Source: Polaromonas sp.
Lineage (GTDB): Bacteria; Pseudomonadota; Gammaproteobacteria; Burkholderiales; Burkholderiaceae_C
NCBI GenBank assembly: GCA_013298815.1
Contig: JAAFJF010000020.1
Span: 1-50,660 of the forward strand
Direction of reading: 5' to 3'
DNA length: 50,660 nt
Each line of letters begins with the position of its first letter. Position 1 is the first letter of the stretch. The position numbers and the translations under genes are program-made. Positions 7,563-15,535 of this stretch are shown in pieces. The notes below the pieces were generated by a model. It had not been told where the DNA came from. It made no database searches and was given only the letters and a program-made list of their open reading frames with translations.

Positions 7563-8972
7563 TCACTCCCGCATGATGGCCTCAATCTCCCCCGCCTTCA
7601 CTGGCACGCCACGGCTGATCAGCTCGCAGCCACCCTCATTCACAATCGCGTCGTCTTCAATACGGATGCCGATGTTGTGGAACTGCTCGGGCACGCCAGC
7701 TGCGGGGCGGACGTAGATGCCGGGTTCTAGGGTCAAGACCATGCCGGGGCGCAGGATGCGGCTGGGGCGGTTGGTGATGACTTCGTTGCTGAGAGGGTCG
7801 GTTCGGGTGGTTGTTTGACCCAACTCCGACGGCTCGTTGTAACCACCACAATCATGCACATCCATGCCCAACCAGTGGCTGGTGCGGTGCATGTAGAAGG
7901 GAAAATAGGCACGATTTGCGATGACGTCTTCCAGACTGCCGACCTTGTTTTTATCGAGCAAGCCCACGTCCAACATGCCTTGCGCCAAGACTTTTACTGC
8001 CGCTTCGTGCGGATCAATAAATCTGCAACCCGGTTTGGTCACAGCAACTGCAGCCTCTTGAGCGGCGACCACAATGTCGTACAACGCACGTTGCGGGCCG
8101 GTAAACTTGCCATTGGCGGGGAAGGTGCGGGTGATGTCACTGGCGTAGCCGTCTAACTCGCAGCCGGCGTCTATCAACACCAAATCGCCATTTTTGACTT
8201 GCGCAGCGTCGGCGCGGTAGTGCAGCACGCAGGCGTTGGCACCGGCGGCGACTATTGAAGAGTAGGCAGAGTATTGCGAGCCTTGCTGGCGAAATTCGTG
8301 CAGCAGCTCAGCGTCCAGGTGGTATTCGCGCACGTCTTTGCCTTCGCGCAGCATCCGTGCGCTCGTTTGCATAGCGCGGATGTGGCCTGCCGCACTGATT
8401 TGCGCGGCGCGGCGCATGGTGGCTTGCTCGGACGCGTCTTTGAACAGGCGCATCTCGTCCAGCACGGCGCAGGCGTCGCGCTGGGTTTCGGGGCACAAGG
8501 CACCAAAACGGACGCGGGCGCGGACTTTGCTGAGCCAGCCATCGACCTGCGTTTCCAGCCCCGGATAGGTTGCAAAAGGGTAATAAACAGAGGATTTGTT
8601 TTCCAGCAATTTCGGCAAGAGCGCGTCCAACTCCGCACTTGAATACGCCGCATCGACGCCCAAAGCCGCTGGCGCAGCCGTTGGGCCAAGTCTAAAACCG
8701 TCCCAAATCTCTCGCTCCATGTCTTTGGGAGCGCAAAACAAGCTAGATTTGCCATCGCCCGTGATGACCAGCGTGGCATTCGGCTCAGTAAAACCCGTTA
8801 AATAGTGGAAATAGCTGTCAAAACGGTACAAAAAGTCGCTGTCGCGGTTGCGCTGGCGCTCGGGCGAGGTGGGGATGATGGCGATGCCATCAGCGCCCAG
8901 CGTGGCGGCAAAGCGGGCGCGGCGGGCGGCGTATATTTGATTTGTAACTGTTGTCATGTGTGTATTCTGCAT
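7563..8972 (-). CDS. pepP: Xaa-Pro aminopeptidase (M24B)
   Basis: This cytosolic dinuclear metallopeptidase of about 469 residues removes an N-terminal residue before proline. An N-terminal creatinase-like domain (FLYRFDSYFHYLTGF) precedes the pita-bread catalytic domain. Metal ligands are visible: two aspartates in LIDAGCELDGYASDITRTFP, a histidine in HRTSHWLGMDVHDCG, a glutamate in LTLEPGIYV and one in IRIEDDAIV. I chose ATG 8972 because AAGGTG sits about 9 bp upstream; GTG 8984 and ATG 8957 are alternatives. Its promoter side is the 60-bp repeat at 8993-9052. Confidence 0.93.
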   Translation of the reverse strand: MQNTHMTTVTNQIYAARRARFAATLGADGIAIIPTSPERQRNRDSDFLYRFDSYFHYLTGFTEPNATLVITGDGKSSLFCAPKDMEREIWDGFRLGPTAAPAALGVDAAYSSAELDALLPKLLENKSSVYYPFATYPGLETQVDGWLSKVRARVRFGALCPETQRDACAVLDEMRLFKDASEQATMRRAAQISAAGHIRAMQTSARMLREGKDVREYHLDAELLHEFRQQGSQYSAYSSIVAAGANACVLHYRADAAQVKNGDLVLIDAGCELDGYASDITRTFPANGKFTGPQRALYDIVVAAQEAAVAVTKPGCRFIDPHEAAVKVLAQGMLDVGLLDKNKVGSLEDVIANRAYFPFYMHRTSHWLGMDVHDCGGYNEPSELGQTTTRTDPLSNEVITNRPSRILRPGMVLTLEPGIYVRPAAGVPEQFHNIGIRIEDDAIVNEGGCELISRGVPVKAGEIEAIMRE

Positions 8973-8992
8973 CAAACCATTCACCTTGATAT

Positions 8993-9052
8993 CCGTTCAC
9001 CCTGAGCTTGTCTAAGGGTTTAAGTAGACTTCGGCAGGCTCAGTCCGAACGG
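8993..9052. repeat. 60-bp palindromic repeat, copy 1 (murU-pepP spacer)
   Basis: This imperfect inverted repeat has outer arms beginning CCGTTC and ending GAACGG and inner arms CCCTGAGCTTGTC and GGCAGGCTCAG. It is exactly 60 bp, the same length as the other three copies. It fills most of the 89-bp spacer between murU and pepP and would fold into a long hairpin in RNA. Confidence 0.92.
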
Positions 9053-9061
9053 AAAAGAACT

Positions 9062-9865
9062 TTAGGAAATCGCATTCAGCAGAGCCAAACGTTCTGGCGT
9101 GCCCACGTCTGTCCAAGTGCCAGTGTACAACTCACCACTCACCTGTTGTGCAGCAATGGCTTTTCTGAGCAGCGGGGCTAAGGCGGATTTGACGCCATGA
9201 GGATTCCCAACCGGAATATCGCAATAAGGCAATGAAAACAAGGACTTGCGGTACAAGGCGATGGTGCTGAAGGTGTGTTTCTCCGTAGCATCATTCACCA
9301 CCAAACCGTCCGCCTGCAGCCCAAAATCGCCTTTGATGTTGTGCTCGGGGTTGGTCACCAGCCAAATATGCGCCAACTTGCCGCTGGCTTTGAAACGGTC
9401 TACAGCATCCTGGGAGAACACAAAATCGGGCGCGAACACGTCACCCGCCAGCACCCAAAACACGTCATCCTCAGAACCGCACAGCATAGGCAGCGCCCGA
9501 ACGATGCCGCCTGCCGTCTCTAGCGCCTCGCCAAAATCTCGGCCTTCGTGGGAGTAGCGGATGTTTACCGCCGTGGATCCAGCGGTATTTTGCTCATTTT
9601 TTAATAGCTGCTCAGGCAACAAATACGCCGGCTTGATGTCAAAATGGGCACCAAAATGGTCGGATATTTGCTCGCCCAACCAAGCAGTGTTTGCCACCAG
9701 TTCGGTAAACCCACCCGCCGCCAAAGCCTGCATGGCCCACTGCATCAGCGGCTTGCCACGTACCTGTAACAGCGGTTTGGGGGTATGGTTAGTCAGCGGG
9801 CGCATGCGTTCACCGCGTCCGGCGGCGAGAATCAAGGCCTTGGTCATCAATGCTTTTGTCGTCAT
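9062..9865 (-). CDS. murU: Nucleotidyltransferase, probable N-acetylmuramate-1-phosphate uridylyltransferase MurU
   Basis: This sugar-phosphate nucleotidyltransferase is about 267 residues long. It starts MTKALILAAGRGERMRPLT (from residue 7), the GxGxRxxPLT nucleotide-binding signature, followed by TPKPLLQVRGKPLMQW. The family makes UDP-MurNAc during peptidoglycan recycling. Residues 74-93 (from HFDIKPAYLLP to KNEQN) are encoded by repeat copy B and interrupt the usual join between a DHFG-type segment and NIRYSHEG. The frame is kept, so the protein carries an extra loop. A much longer frame begins at 10045 inside speD; ATG 9865 is the natural start, 5 bp after the speD stop. Other sugar nucleotidyltransferases are possible but less likely. 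Confidence 0.85.
   Translation of the reverse strand: MTTKALMTKALILAAGRGERMRPLTNHTPKPLLQVRGKPLMQWAMQALAAGGFTELVANTAWLGEQISDHFGAHFDIKPAYLLPEQLLKNEQNTAGSTAVNIRYSHEGRDFGEALETAGGIVRALPMLCGSEDDVFWVLAGDVFAPDFVFSQDAVDRFKASGKLAHIWLVTNPEHNIKGDFGLQADGLVVNDATEKHTFSTIALYRKSLFSLPYCDIPVGNPHGVKSALAPLLRKAIAAQQVSGELYTGTWTDVGTPERLALLNAIS
9587..9645 (+). repeat. 59-bp dispersed element, copy B (inside murU)
   Basis: This full copy starts ATTTTGCTC and ends with CAAAAT. It lies antisense to murU and encodes the in-frame peptide IKPAYLLPEQLLKNEQN. The same peptide, with few changes, is encoded by copy C in the amine oxidase. Confidence 0.93.
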
Positions 9866-9870
9866 GGTTT

Positions 9871-10254
9871 TCAGTGTTTGTTCAATGTGCCACGATGCAA
9901 TTCGTGGCGATCCGCGCTTTCGGGTTTGAAAACCGCCAGCAAAGCATCCATCAACCGGTGCGCTTTGGCGGAATGGTCGCCGCCGAAGTTGCAGACGTAG
10001 ACATCCAGGGTCACGGCTTGTAACTCCGGCCAAGTGTGGATGCACAGGTGCGACTCTGCCAATAAAACTGTAGCAGTAACCCCACTCTTCACGCCGGATA
10101 TAGCTGGAAATTCATGCACCAACTGATTCACAGCTTGTAAACCCGCCACCTCTACCGTGTCAACACACAGTTGCAACACAGCCTTAGCATCGACCAACAG
10201 CGCGGCATCGCAGCGGCAGTGGTGACAATCAGCGGTGAGATGTAGGCCTTGCAT
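9871..10254 (-). CDS. speD: S-adenosylmethionine decarboxylase proenzyme
   Basis: This 127-residue bacterial SpeD makes decarboxylated SAM, the aminopropyl donor for spermidine synthesis. The proenzyme cleaves itself at E67-S68 within LAESHLCIHTWPE, turning serine 68 into the pyruvoyl cofactor. H73 and the catalytic cysteine C88 (LDVYVCNFGG) are present. Length fits the short prokaryotic class. It starts 3 bp after the amine oxidase stop and ends 5 bp before murU. The only aminopropyltransferase gene in the window is the membrane-anchored one upstream (11989-13518), so its product is the likely consumer. Confidence 0.93.
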   Translation of the reverse strand: MQGLHLTADCHHCRCDAALLVDAKAVLQLCVDTVEVAGLQAVNQLVHEFPAISGVKSGVTATVLLAESHLCIHTWPELQAVTLDVYVCNFGGDHSAKAHRLMDALLAVFKPESADRHELHRGTLNKH

Positions 10255-10257
10255 GGT

Positions 10258-11898
10258 TTATTTTAGGCTGCCCGCCGCATGCCCCATCGCAAACGCTTCT
10301 TCAAACACCGAATAACCTGCCCAGTCGCTGTGGGCAAACAGTAAACGCTGATTTTTTGTCGCATTTAATGTTGAATTTTGCTCTTTATTTAATAGCTGTT
10401 TAGGCAATAAATACGCCGGCTTAGTGCCAATTTGACCACTTAAATTAGGGATGGGAATCGCCATCGCATGCCCATAGCGGGTGATGTCGATTTGGGTGGT
10501 TTTGGCTGATAAATCTGGGTGTGCTGCAGACAATTCTGTCAAAATTTCATCCCGCCAACCGCCCCATGGGCGTTCCAAAAGTTGTTTTCTACCGTCTTTC
10601 ATATCCCCCAAAGCGCGGTAATACGTCAGCACCGTGGCGCTGGGGACGGATTGCAAGCTTTGGTGTTTGGCATTGACATAGCCCAAACCGGCCGCGCCGT
10701 AGAGCACATTGTCCCAGCTGGGCGCTGCGCCACCTTGGTCAAGCAATGGCTTGTCGATATGAATATTCGCCACCAGCCACGGGGCGTAGCGGGCTTGCTG
10801 GGCGGCAGCTTGAAGCAGCGTGGGCGGATTTTTCACCACCCGAGCTGCCACAAAAACAGGCAAGGCGACGATGCAACGCTCAGCCTGCCAGCGCTCGGTT
10901 TGCTGAGTGCTCACATCAAACGCGTCAACTTCGACGCCGTGTTTCGTTTCCTCGATACGGGTGACGATGCGTTTTGTAAGTAAGCGCTCACCCAACGGCA
11001 AAGCTAGGCGGTGCGTGATCCAGCCGTTGCCCTCGGGCCAGGTCAATACGCCATCGCGTTCCGATGATTCTGCGCCCGGTGCATGAAAACCGTGACGGCT
11101 GGCGAAGTAGTGCATGCCAGCCCAGGCGGACACGGTGGTAATACCTGCCCCGTAATCGTCGCGGCAGCAGTAGTCCAAATACCAGCGCAGGTGGGGGTCG
11201 GTCAAACCATTTTGATTCAAATACACTATAAAAGTAATAGCTGCCGAGGCAGTATCTACGCCGGCTAGCGTCGAATTTGAGGCTGGAATTGACCAATTGC
11301 TGCGTTTTCGGGCTTCTTCCACCAATTTGGCGAACTGGCGGTATTGCGCCAGCGTGTGAGCGCTCACATCTTGCATAGGCAGCAGCCCATCTTGCCAAGC
11401 GCCGTTGAAAAACAGGCGCTCTTGCGGGCTGTGGCACAGGTAGCGCTCGTCGTATTGCCAACGGCCAGCAACGCGCTGGCGCACGCCCAGCTCTTCCAGC
11501 AAGTTGCGCAAATCGGCTGCTTGGGGGGCTTGCTCAGACGGCACAGGCAGGTAATGCGCGCCCAGCGGACAAGTGATTCCGTTGACTTCACCGCCTTTGC
11601 TGTTGCCGCCGGCGCGGTCTTCCAGCTCCAACATCACAAAGTCGTTGATGCCTTGCAAACGCAAAGCGCGGGCGGCGGCCAAACCAGCGACGCCGCCGCC
11701 GGCGATGATGACTTTGGTTTTTCGGATTTTAGAAGGTGAGGAAGAGGGCGTTGACCACGATTTGGCATCGCGCAATAGGTGGCCACGCTCAACATTGACA
11801 CCGGTGAAGCCACCTTGGATATCACCTATTTGACGTGATTGCTCGCAACCCAGAAATGGCAAAGCACTGGCTGAAAGCATGAATTGACGGCGTTTCAT
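10258..11898 (-). CDS. FAD-dependent amine oxidase, probably Tat-exported
   Basis: This flavin amine oxidase family protein has 546 residues. The N-terminus MKRRQFMLSASALPFLG looks like a twin-arginine signal, so a folded flavoprotein in the periplasm is likely. The dinucleotide-binding motif GGGVAG (67-72) is followed by LELEDRAGGNSKGG. The C-terminal HSDWAGYSVFEEAF is the usual FAD-closing segment. Two repeat elements are built in: copy D gives residues 207-226 and copy C residues 489-508, both in frame. Its position between a spermidine-synthase-like gene and speD suggests a polyamine or polyamine-modified substrate. That is inference; the family also includes protoporphyrinogen and carotenoid oxidases. 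Confidence 0.85.
   Translation of the reverse strand: MKRRQFMLSASALPFLGCEQSRQIGDIQGGFTGVNVERGHLLRDAKSWSTPSSSPSKIRKTKVIIAGGGVAGLAAARALRLQGINDFVMLELEDRAGGNSKGGEVNGITCPLGAHYLPVPSEQAPQAADLRNLLEELGVRQRVAGRWQYDERYLCHSPQERLFFNGAWQDGLLPMQDVSAHTLAQYRQFAKLVEEARKRSNWSIPASNSTLAGVDTASAAITFIVYLNQNGLTDPHLRWYLDYCCRDDYGAGITTVSAWAGMHYFASRHGFHAPGAESSERDGVLTWPEGNGWITHRLALPLGERLLTKRIVTRIEETKHGVEVDAFDVSTQQTERWQAERCIVALPVFVAARVVKNPPTLLQAAAQQARYAPWLVANIHIDKPLLDQGGAAPSWDNVLYGAAGLGYVNAKHQSLQSVPSATVLTYYRALGDMKDGRKQLLERPWGGWRDEILTELSAAHPDLSAKTTQIDITRYGHAMAIPIPNLSGQIGTKPAYLLPKQLLNKEQNSTLNATKNQRLLFAHSDWAGYSVFEEAFAMGHAAGSLK
10375..10433 (+). repeat. 59-bp dispersed element, copy C (inside amine oxidase)
   Basis: This near-consensus copy runs from ATTTTGCTC to GCCAATTT. 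It is antisense to the host gene and in the same frame as copy B. It encodes TKPAYLLPKQLLNKEQNS, just before NQRLLFAHSDWAG. Confidence 0.93.
11220..11278 (+). repeat. 59-bp dispersed element, copy D (inside amine oxidase)
   Basis: The core AATAGCTGCCGAGGCAGTAT followed by CTACGCCGGCTAGCG is clear; the left end has drifted. It is antisense to the gene and encodes a segment beginning STLAGVDTASAAITF between SIPA and NQNGLTDPHLRWYLDYC. Confidence 0.85.
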
Positions 11899-11920
11899 GA
11901 GGGAGCGATTCTTAAGAAGC

Positions 11921-11980
11921 CCATTCGCCCTGAGCTTGTCGAAGGGATTAAGAAGATTTCGACAAGCTCAGTCCGAACGG
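11921..11980. repeat. 60-bp palindromic repeat, copy 2 (between speE-like and amine oxidase genes)
   Basis: This copy has outer arms CCATTCGCCCTGAGCTTGTC and GACAAGCTCAGTCCGAACGG. The inner pairing CTTGTCGAAG with CTTCGACAAG is near perfect and gives a strong hairpin. It occupies most of the 90-bp spacer. Confidence 0.93.
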
Positions 11981-11988
11981 CGGTATTT

Positions 11989-13518
11989 CTAATGTGCAAC
12001 TTTGCCCCACTCGTCTTCATACGTCGTCACCAGCACTTGGTTGGAGAGGCGATTGACTTCAGTCGGCACACGCGCCATGTCTAACGGGAAGTCGAAAAGT
12101 ACGGGCAGGCTCGCCAGATCTAGAAACCGCAGCCCTGCGGGTAAGGACTTGGGTTGATGCCACGGCCGGCGGCTGGCGATGATGTAGCCCCATTCGCCAA
12201 AGCTGGGCACATGTGCGTGGTAAGGCGTGGCGGTGAGGCCTACAGATTCAATGGTTTGCGCCACCGTCCAAAAGCTTTTTCTGGCGACCAAGGGCGAGGT
12301 GGTTTGGATGACGGCATAGCCGCTGGCGGAGAGGCGTTTGTCCAGCAAGGCGTAAAACGAGTTGGTGTAGAGCTTGCCGATGGAGAAATTGGTCGGGTCG
12401 GGGAAGTCAACGATGATGACATCAAAGGTGTCAGTGCTAGCCTCCAGCCATGCAAAAGCGTCGGTGTTGATGACTTTTACTTTGGGCGAGGTGAGTGCGC
12501 CATCGTTGAGTTTGACCAAAGTGGGCTGCTCGGAGAACAGCTTGGTCATCGCCGGGTCAAGCTCTACCAAGGTGACAGATTCGACACTGGGGTATTTCAA
12601 AACCTCGCGCACGGCCATGCCATCGCCGCCACCCAGTACGGCGACGCGTTTTGGACCACCAGCTGAAAATGCAGCCATCGCTGGGTGCACCAAGGCCTCG
12701 TGGTAGCGGTATTCGTCGCGCTCGGCAAATTGCAAGTTGCCGTTCAGAAACAGCCTGTGCCCCTGTTTGCCCTGCGTCACCACAATGCGTTGATACGGTG
12801 ATGCGGCGGTGAAAACAATGCGGTCTTGGTAAAACTTGTCTTCAGCCAAGGTGGTGATGTGGTTTGCGCCCACAAAAGCGGCGGCTAACACAGCAAAGGT
12901 CGCACCACATGCCAACACATGCGCTTTGAACTGCCGCAGCTCAAACCGAAACAGCCACAGCGCCCAGACGGCCACAGCCGCGTTCAACAGCCCAAACAGC
13001 AGCCCCGTGCGAATCAGCCCCAGCTGCGGCACCAAAATCAGCGGAAACGCCACCGACACCGCCAGCGCGCCCAAGTAATCAAAGGTCAGCACCTGCGAGA
13101 CCACGTCTTTGAAAGCCACATTGCGCTTCAAAATCCGCATCACCAACGGAATTTCCAAGCCCACCAAGATGCCGACAACACCCACCATGCCATACAGCAC
13201 CCAACGAAAACTGCCTGGCATATAGGCATTGGCTAAAAACAGAATCGCCGGCAACAACCCGCCCGCCAAGGCGACAAGCAGCTCAATCCGCAAAAAATGC
13301 GCAGGCAACTGCCGATCAAAAAACTTAGACAACCAAGACCCCACGCCCATGGCAAAAAGATAGCAACCAATGACCGTGGAGAACTGCAAAATCGAGTCCC
13401 CCAACAAATACGAAGCCAGCGCCCCAGCCGCTAATTCGTAAACCAGTCCACAAGCCGCGACGACAAAGACGCTGGCAAGCAGCGTGATTTCAAGCGGACT
13501 AGCTTTAATGGACTTCAT
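11989..13518 (-). CDS. Membrane-anchored spermidine synthase-like protein (polyamine aminopropyltransferase with N-terminal TM domain)
   Basis: This protein of about 509 residues has two halves. Residues 5-225 are hydrophobic, with about seven membrane segments. Residues 225-480 are a Rossmann aminopropyltransferase fold with LNGNLQFAERDEYRYHEALV, a SAM-binding GGGDG (296-300), VELD and the catalytic-site DFPDP (D371, D374) in place of the usual DSSDP. The family transfers aminopropyl groups from decarboxylated SAM to an amine. Being fixed to the membrane, this version might act on a membrane-proximal or exported acceptor (inference). I chose ATG 13518 over TTG 13527. The order with the amine oxidase and speD genes downstream supports a polyamine role. 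Confidence 0.88.
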   Translation of the reverse strand: MKSIKASPLEITLLASVFVVAACGLVYELAAGALASYLLGDSILQFSTVIGCYLFAMGVGSWLSKFFDRQLPAHFLRIELLVALAGGLLPAILFLANAYMPGSFRWVLYGMVGVVGILVGLEIPLVMRILKRNVAFKDVVSQVLTFDYLGALAVSVAFPLILVPQLGLIRTGLLFGLLNAAVAVWALWLFRFELRQFKAHVLACGATFAVLAAAFVGANHITTLAEDKFYQDRIVFTAASPYQRIVVTQGKQGHRLFLNGNLQFAERDEYRYHEALVHPAMAAFSAGGPKRVAVLGGGDGMAVREVLKYPSVESVTLVELDPAMTKLFSEQPTLVKLNDGALTSPKVKVINTDAFAWLEASTDTFDVIIVDFPDPTNFSIGKLYTNSFYALLDKRLSASGYAVIQTTSPLVARKSFWTVAQTIESVGLTATPYHAHVPSFGEWGYIIASRRPWHQPKSLPAGLRFLDLASLPVLFDFPLDMARVPTEVNRLSNQVLVTTYEDEWGKVAH

Positions 13519-13558
13519 GCAACACAAGATTAACGAGCAGTAGAAGGTGAGCCATTCT

Positions 13559-13626
13559 CAAACCATCAAATGAAAACTCCCCCTTTCGCCCGGCGGGGCG
13601 AGAGGGGGTTGGGGGGGGTGAGTGGG
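13559..13626 (+). repeat. GC-rich hairpin repeat, copy 1 (DUF350-speE spacer)
   Basis: This copy begins CAAACCATCAAATG and continues into a strong stem (CCCCCTTTCGCCC pairing with GGGGCGAGAGGGGG) and a G-rich tail. The reverse complement of the same unit recurs at 48513-48580. It lies between DUF350 and the spermidine-synthase-like gene and may attenuate or process the transcript. Confidence 0.85.
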
Positions 13627-13653
13627 GGCGAGAACCAAAAATTTTAAAAAACA

Positions 13654-13875
13654 TCAGCCGTGTATAGCCGCCGCAACAATAATACAAATCCCCAAACTCA
13701 TAGCCGCCACCACAACCCCCAGCGCCACGTTTTGCTTCTCAACAATCTCACCCCACAAATCGTAGGGCGTAAGCTTGTCAATGATGACAAAGCATAGCCA
13801 AAAAATCAGGACGCCAATCAAGGCAAACACTACTGAACCGACGACAGCGCCTAGTTTTAATCCCATGAGTTCCAT
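13654..13875 (-). CDS. DUF350 family small membrane protein
   Basis: This 73-residue protein has two membrane segments (about 8-32 and 48-70), separated by a short DKLTPYDLWGEIVEKQN loop. That loop followed by NVALGVVVAAMSLG is typical of the DUF350 family. TAAGGAG lies 8 bp before the ATG. Molecular function is unknown. DUF350 proteins are often found in gene sets with polyamine-type enzymes and envelope proteins, as here (recalled association, not checked). It sits between the DUF4178 gene (44 bp upstream) and the hairpin repeat before the spermidine-synthase-like gene. Confidence 0.85.
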   Translation of the reverse strand: MELMGLKLGAVVGSVVFALIGVLIFWLCFVIIDKLTPYDLWGEIVEKQNVALGVVVAAMSLGICIIVAAAIHG

Positions 13876-13919
13876 TTTTTTACTCCTTAAAGTATTGATG
13901 CTGATCTTGTAATTTTGGA

Positions 13920-15422
13920 CTACTTATGCCCGCCGCCGGAGCTGAATCCGCCATATGAGCCGCTGCGCGATGACGAGCAATTCTCCACCTTCGGGTCGCA
14001 ACTGGAGCAGCGGCTGATTAAAAACAGAAACAACAGCAGAACAAGAGTCAAAATCACAATCGTGCCAAAACTTAGCCCAGCAGCGCTGCTAAGTGGACGA
14101 GTATCACCGCTCTTTTGTGCATCTTTTCCCCCAAGATCACTGTCCTTCAGTTTAAACACTTGCGCCACAGTGTCGCTACTCAGCTTGCTACCCATGGACC
14201 ACGTCACCTCGTTCGGCGTTTCTTCGCGCGACAGCAGCACAGCACCTTTTTCAAAATCGGTGTTGTTGCTCTTTTGCCCACGCTCCACGCGCCAATAAAA
14301 TTCCCCAGCAACGTAAGTAGTTTCCGCTTCATAGCTGTATTTTTGACTGTACTTGTTGCTCAAATAGGTGGCAGTTGAGCCGTTGGGGGACAGTGTTGGC
14401 GCACCTGTGGTGGGCGTTGCCAGGCTCCAGCCCTCGGTGGAATCAACCAAAAAAGTAAAGCCGCGTTTTTTGTTGTATAGCAGATATTCAGTCCAACCAA
14501 AATGCTCGTCAGGGTCGTCCACCTCAAAGCCCATACGGTGCTGAAAACCCACGAGTTGCCACATCACTCCCTGTAATTGCCCCATGCTGCCCAAGGTAAT
14601 CAAAGGCGCAACTGGCTCGGTTTGCAGCGCGTGAATGAGTTGCCCTGCTACACCTTGGGACACGTCAATGATGCTGTTGCAACTGCTGCAGGTCAGGCTT
14701 TTAGTGGACGCCAAACTGACTTGGAGCGATGCGGCGCAATTAGGGCAGGCAAACTGCTGGCCAGACTCAGCTTTGGCCTGCTCATCTTTCAAACCTTTGA
14801 GTTGCAGGTCTTCCAGCAGCACCGCGCGCCCACTTGAGACTGCTGCAGGCATGACGTTGTAGTCAATACTGATGACATCGCCCTGATCGCCGCGCAGTTC
14901 CACCACTTCAAACGGAGCGCCTAACGCAGGCAGTTTGGGTAATTCGCCCTGCGCGGATAAGAGCGACGCCGTGTTGTTGGCGGCGATGGCGAACGATTTG
15001 CCATTGATGGCGGTAGTTTTGCCGACGACAAAGTTATGTGCAGCGGGTATGGCGCTTGATGTCGCCAACGCTGTCGAAAACACAAAAGCACCGTTGTCTT
15101 CACTCAAGCTGCCTGTGCTGCCGTCGTCAAACCCGGCAATCCACTCGCTCCAGGTGCCTTGGGCGTACTTGTATTGCAGCCGCCCTATTAGGGTGAAAGA
15201 TTTACCCTCCCACTTGCCTGAAGCCATGAGTTGCAGCGGGCTGAAGTCTTCAAACAGCTCTGACATTTTTCCCGTGCGCGCCAGCGTGTCACCACTGCGC
15301 ACCACCGTGCTTTGGCAATAGCCGCACACGGCGTGCGTGGATTGCGCACTGCGAAACTCGACCGGTGCGCCACAGCCTGGGCAGGGCGCGCGATAGCTTC
15401 GCTGAAGGGATTCAGTGGCCAA
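13920..15422 (-). CDS. DUF4178 zinc-ribbon membrane protein
   Basis: This 500-residue protein has no assigned function. Two zinc ribbons are visible: C14/C17 with C33/C36, and C226/C229 with C245/C248. After each ribbon comes a beta-rich region: GKSFTLIGRLQYKYAQGTWSEW in the first, and MWQLVGFQHRMGFEVDDPDEHFGWTEYLLYN in the second. The paired repeats match DUF4178. One membrane segment (about 448-470, GTIVILTLVLLLFLFLI) lies near the end, followed by a Cys-containing, Gly/Ser-rich tail ending GGGHK. The bulk is therefore probably cytosolic and tail-anchored. It sits between the SPFH and DUF350 genes in the same orientation. Confidence 0.82.
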   Translation of the reverse strand: MATESLQRSYRAPCPGCGAPVEFRSAQSTHAVCGYCQSTVVRSGDTLARTGKMSELFEDFSPLQLMASGKWEGKSFTLIGRLQYKYAQGTWSEWIAGFDDGSTGSLSEDNGAFVFSTALATSSAIPAAHNFVVGKTTAINGKSFAIAANNTASLLSAQGELPKLPALGAPFEVVELRGDQGDVISIDYNVMPAAVSSGRAVLLEDLQLKGLKDEQAKAESGQQFACPNCAASLQVSLASTKSLTCSSCNSIIDVSQGVAGQLIHALQTEPVAPLITLGSMGQLQGVMWQLVGFQHRMGFEVDDPDEHFGWTEYLLYNKKRGFTFLVDSTEGWSLATPTTGAPTLSPNGSTATYLSNKYSQKYSYEAETTYVAGEFYWRVERGQKSNNTDFEKGAVLLSREETPNEVTWSMGSKLSSDTVAQVFKLKDSDLGGKDAQKSGDTRPLSSAAGLSFGTIVILTLVLLLFLFLISRCSSCDPKVENCSSSRSGSYGGFSSGGGHK

Positions 15423-15449
15423 GTGAATTACTTTTTAAATTAGTAATAT

Positions 15450-15509
15450 CCGTTCGCCCTGAGCTAGTCGAAGGGTTCATGAAGACTTCGACTAGCTCAG
15501 TCCGAACGG
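15450..15509. repeat. 60-bp palindromic repeat, copy 3 (SPFH-DUF4178 spacer)
   Basis: This copy has arms CCGTTCGCCCTGAGCTAGTC and GACTAGCTCAGTCCGAACGG. A compensated change (TAG pairs with CTA instead of TTG with CAA) keeps the stem intact, which argues for selection on, or copying of, the folded form. Confidence 0.93.
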
Positions 15510-15535
15510 GAGTGGTTGTTTATGGCAATCTCAGA

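Noticed and set aside
9866-10045. Longer MurU start at 10045
   Set aside because: The extra 60 residues lie antisense-free but inside speD, are Arg-rich and do not match the family; the conserved nucleotide-binding start lies right after 9865.
10258-11898. Lipoprotein signal in the amine oxidase (PFLGC)
   Set aside because: Position -3 is Phe, which is unusual for a lipobox; the KRRQFM pattern fits Tat export better.
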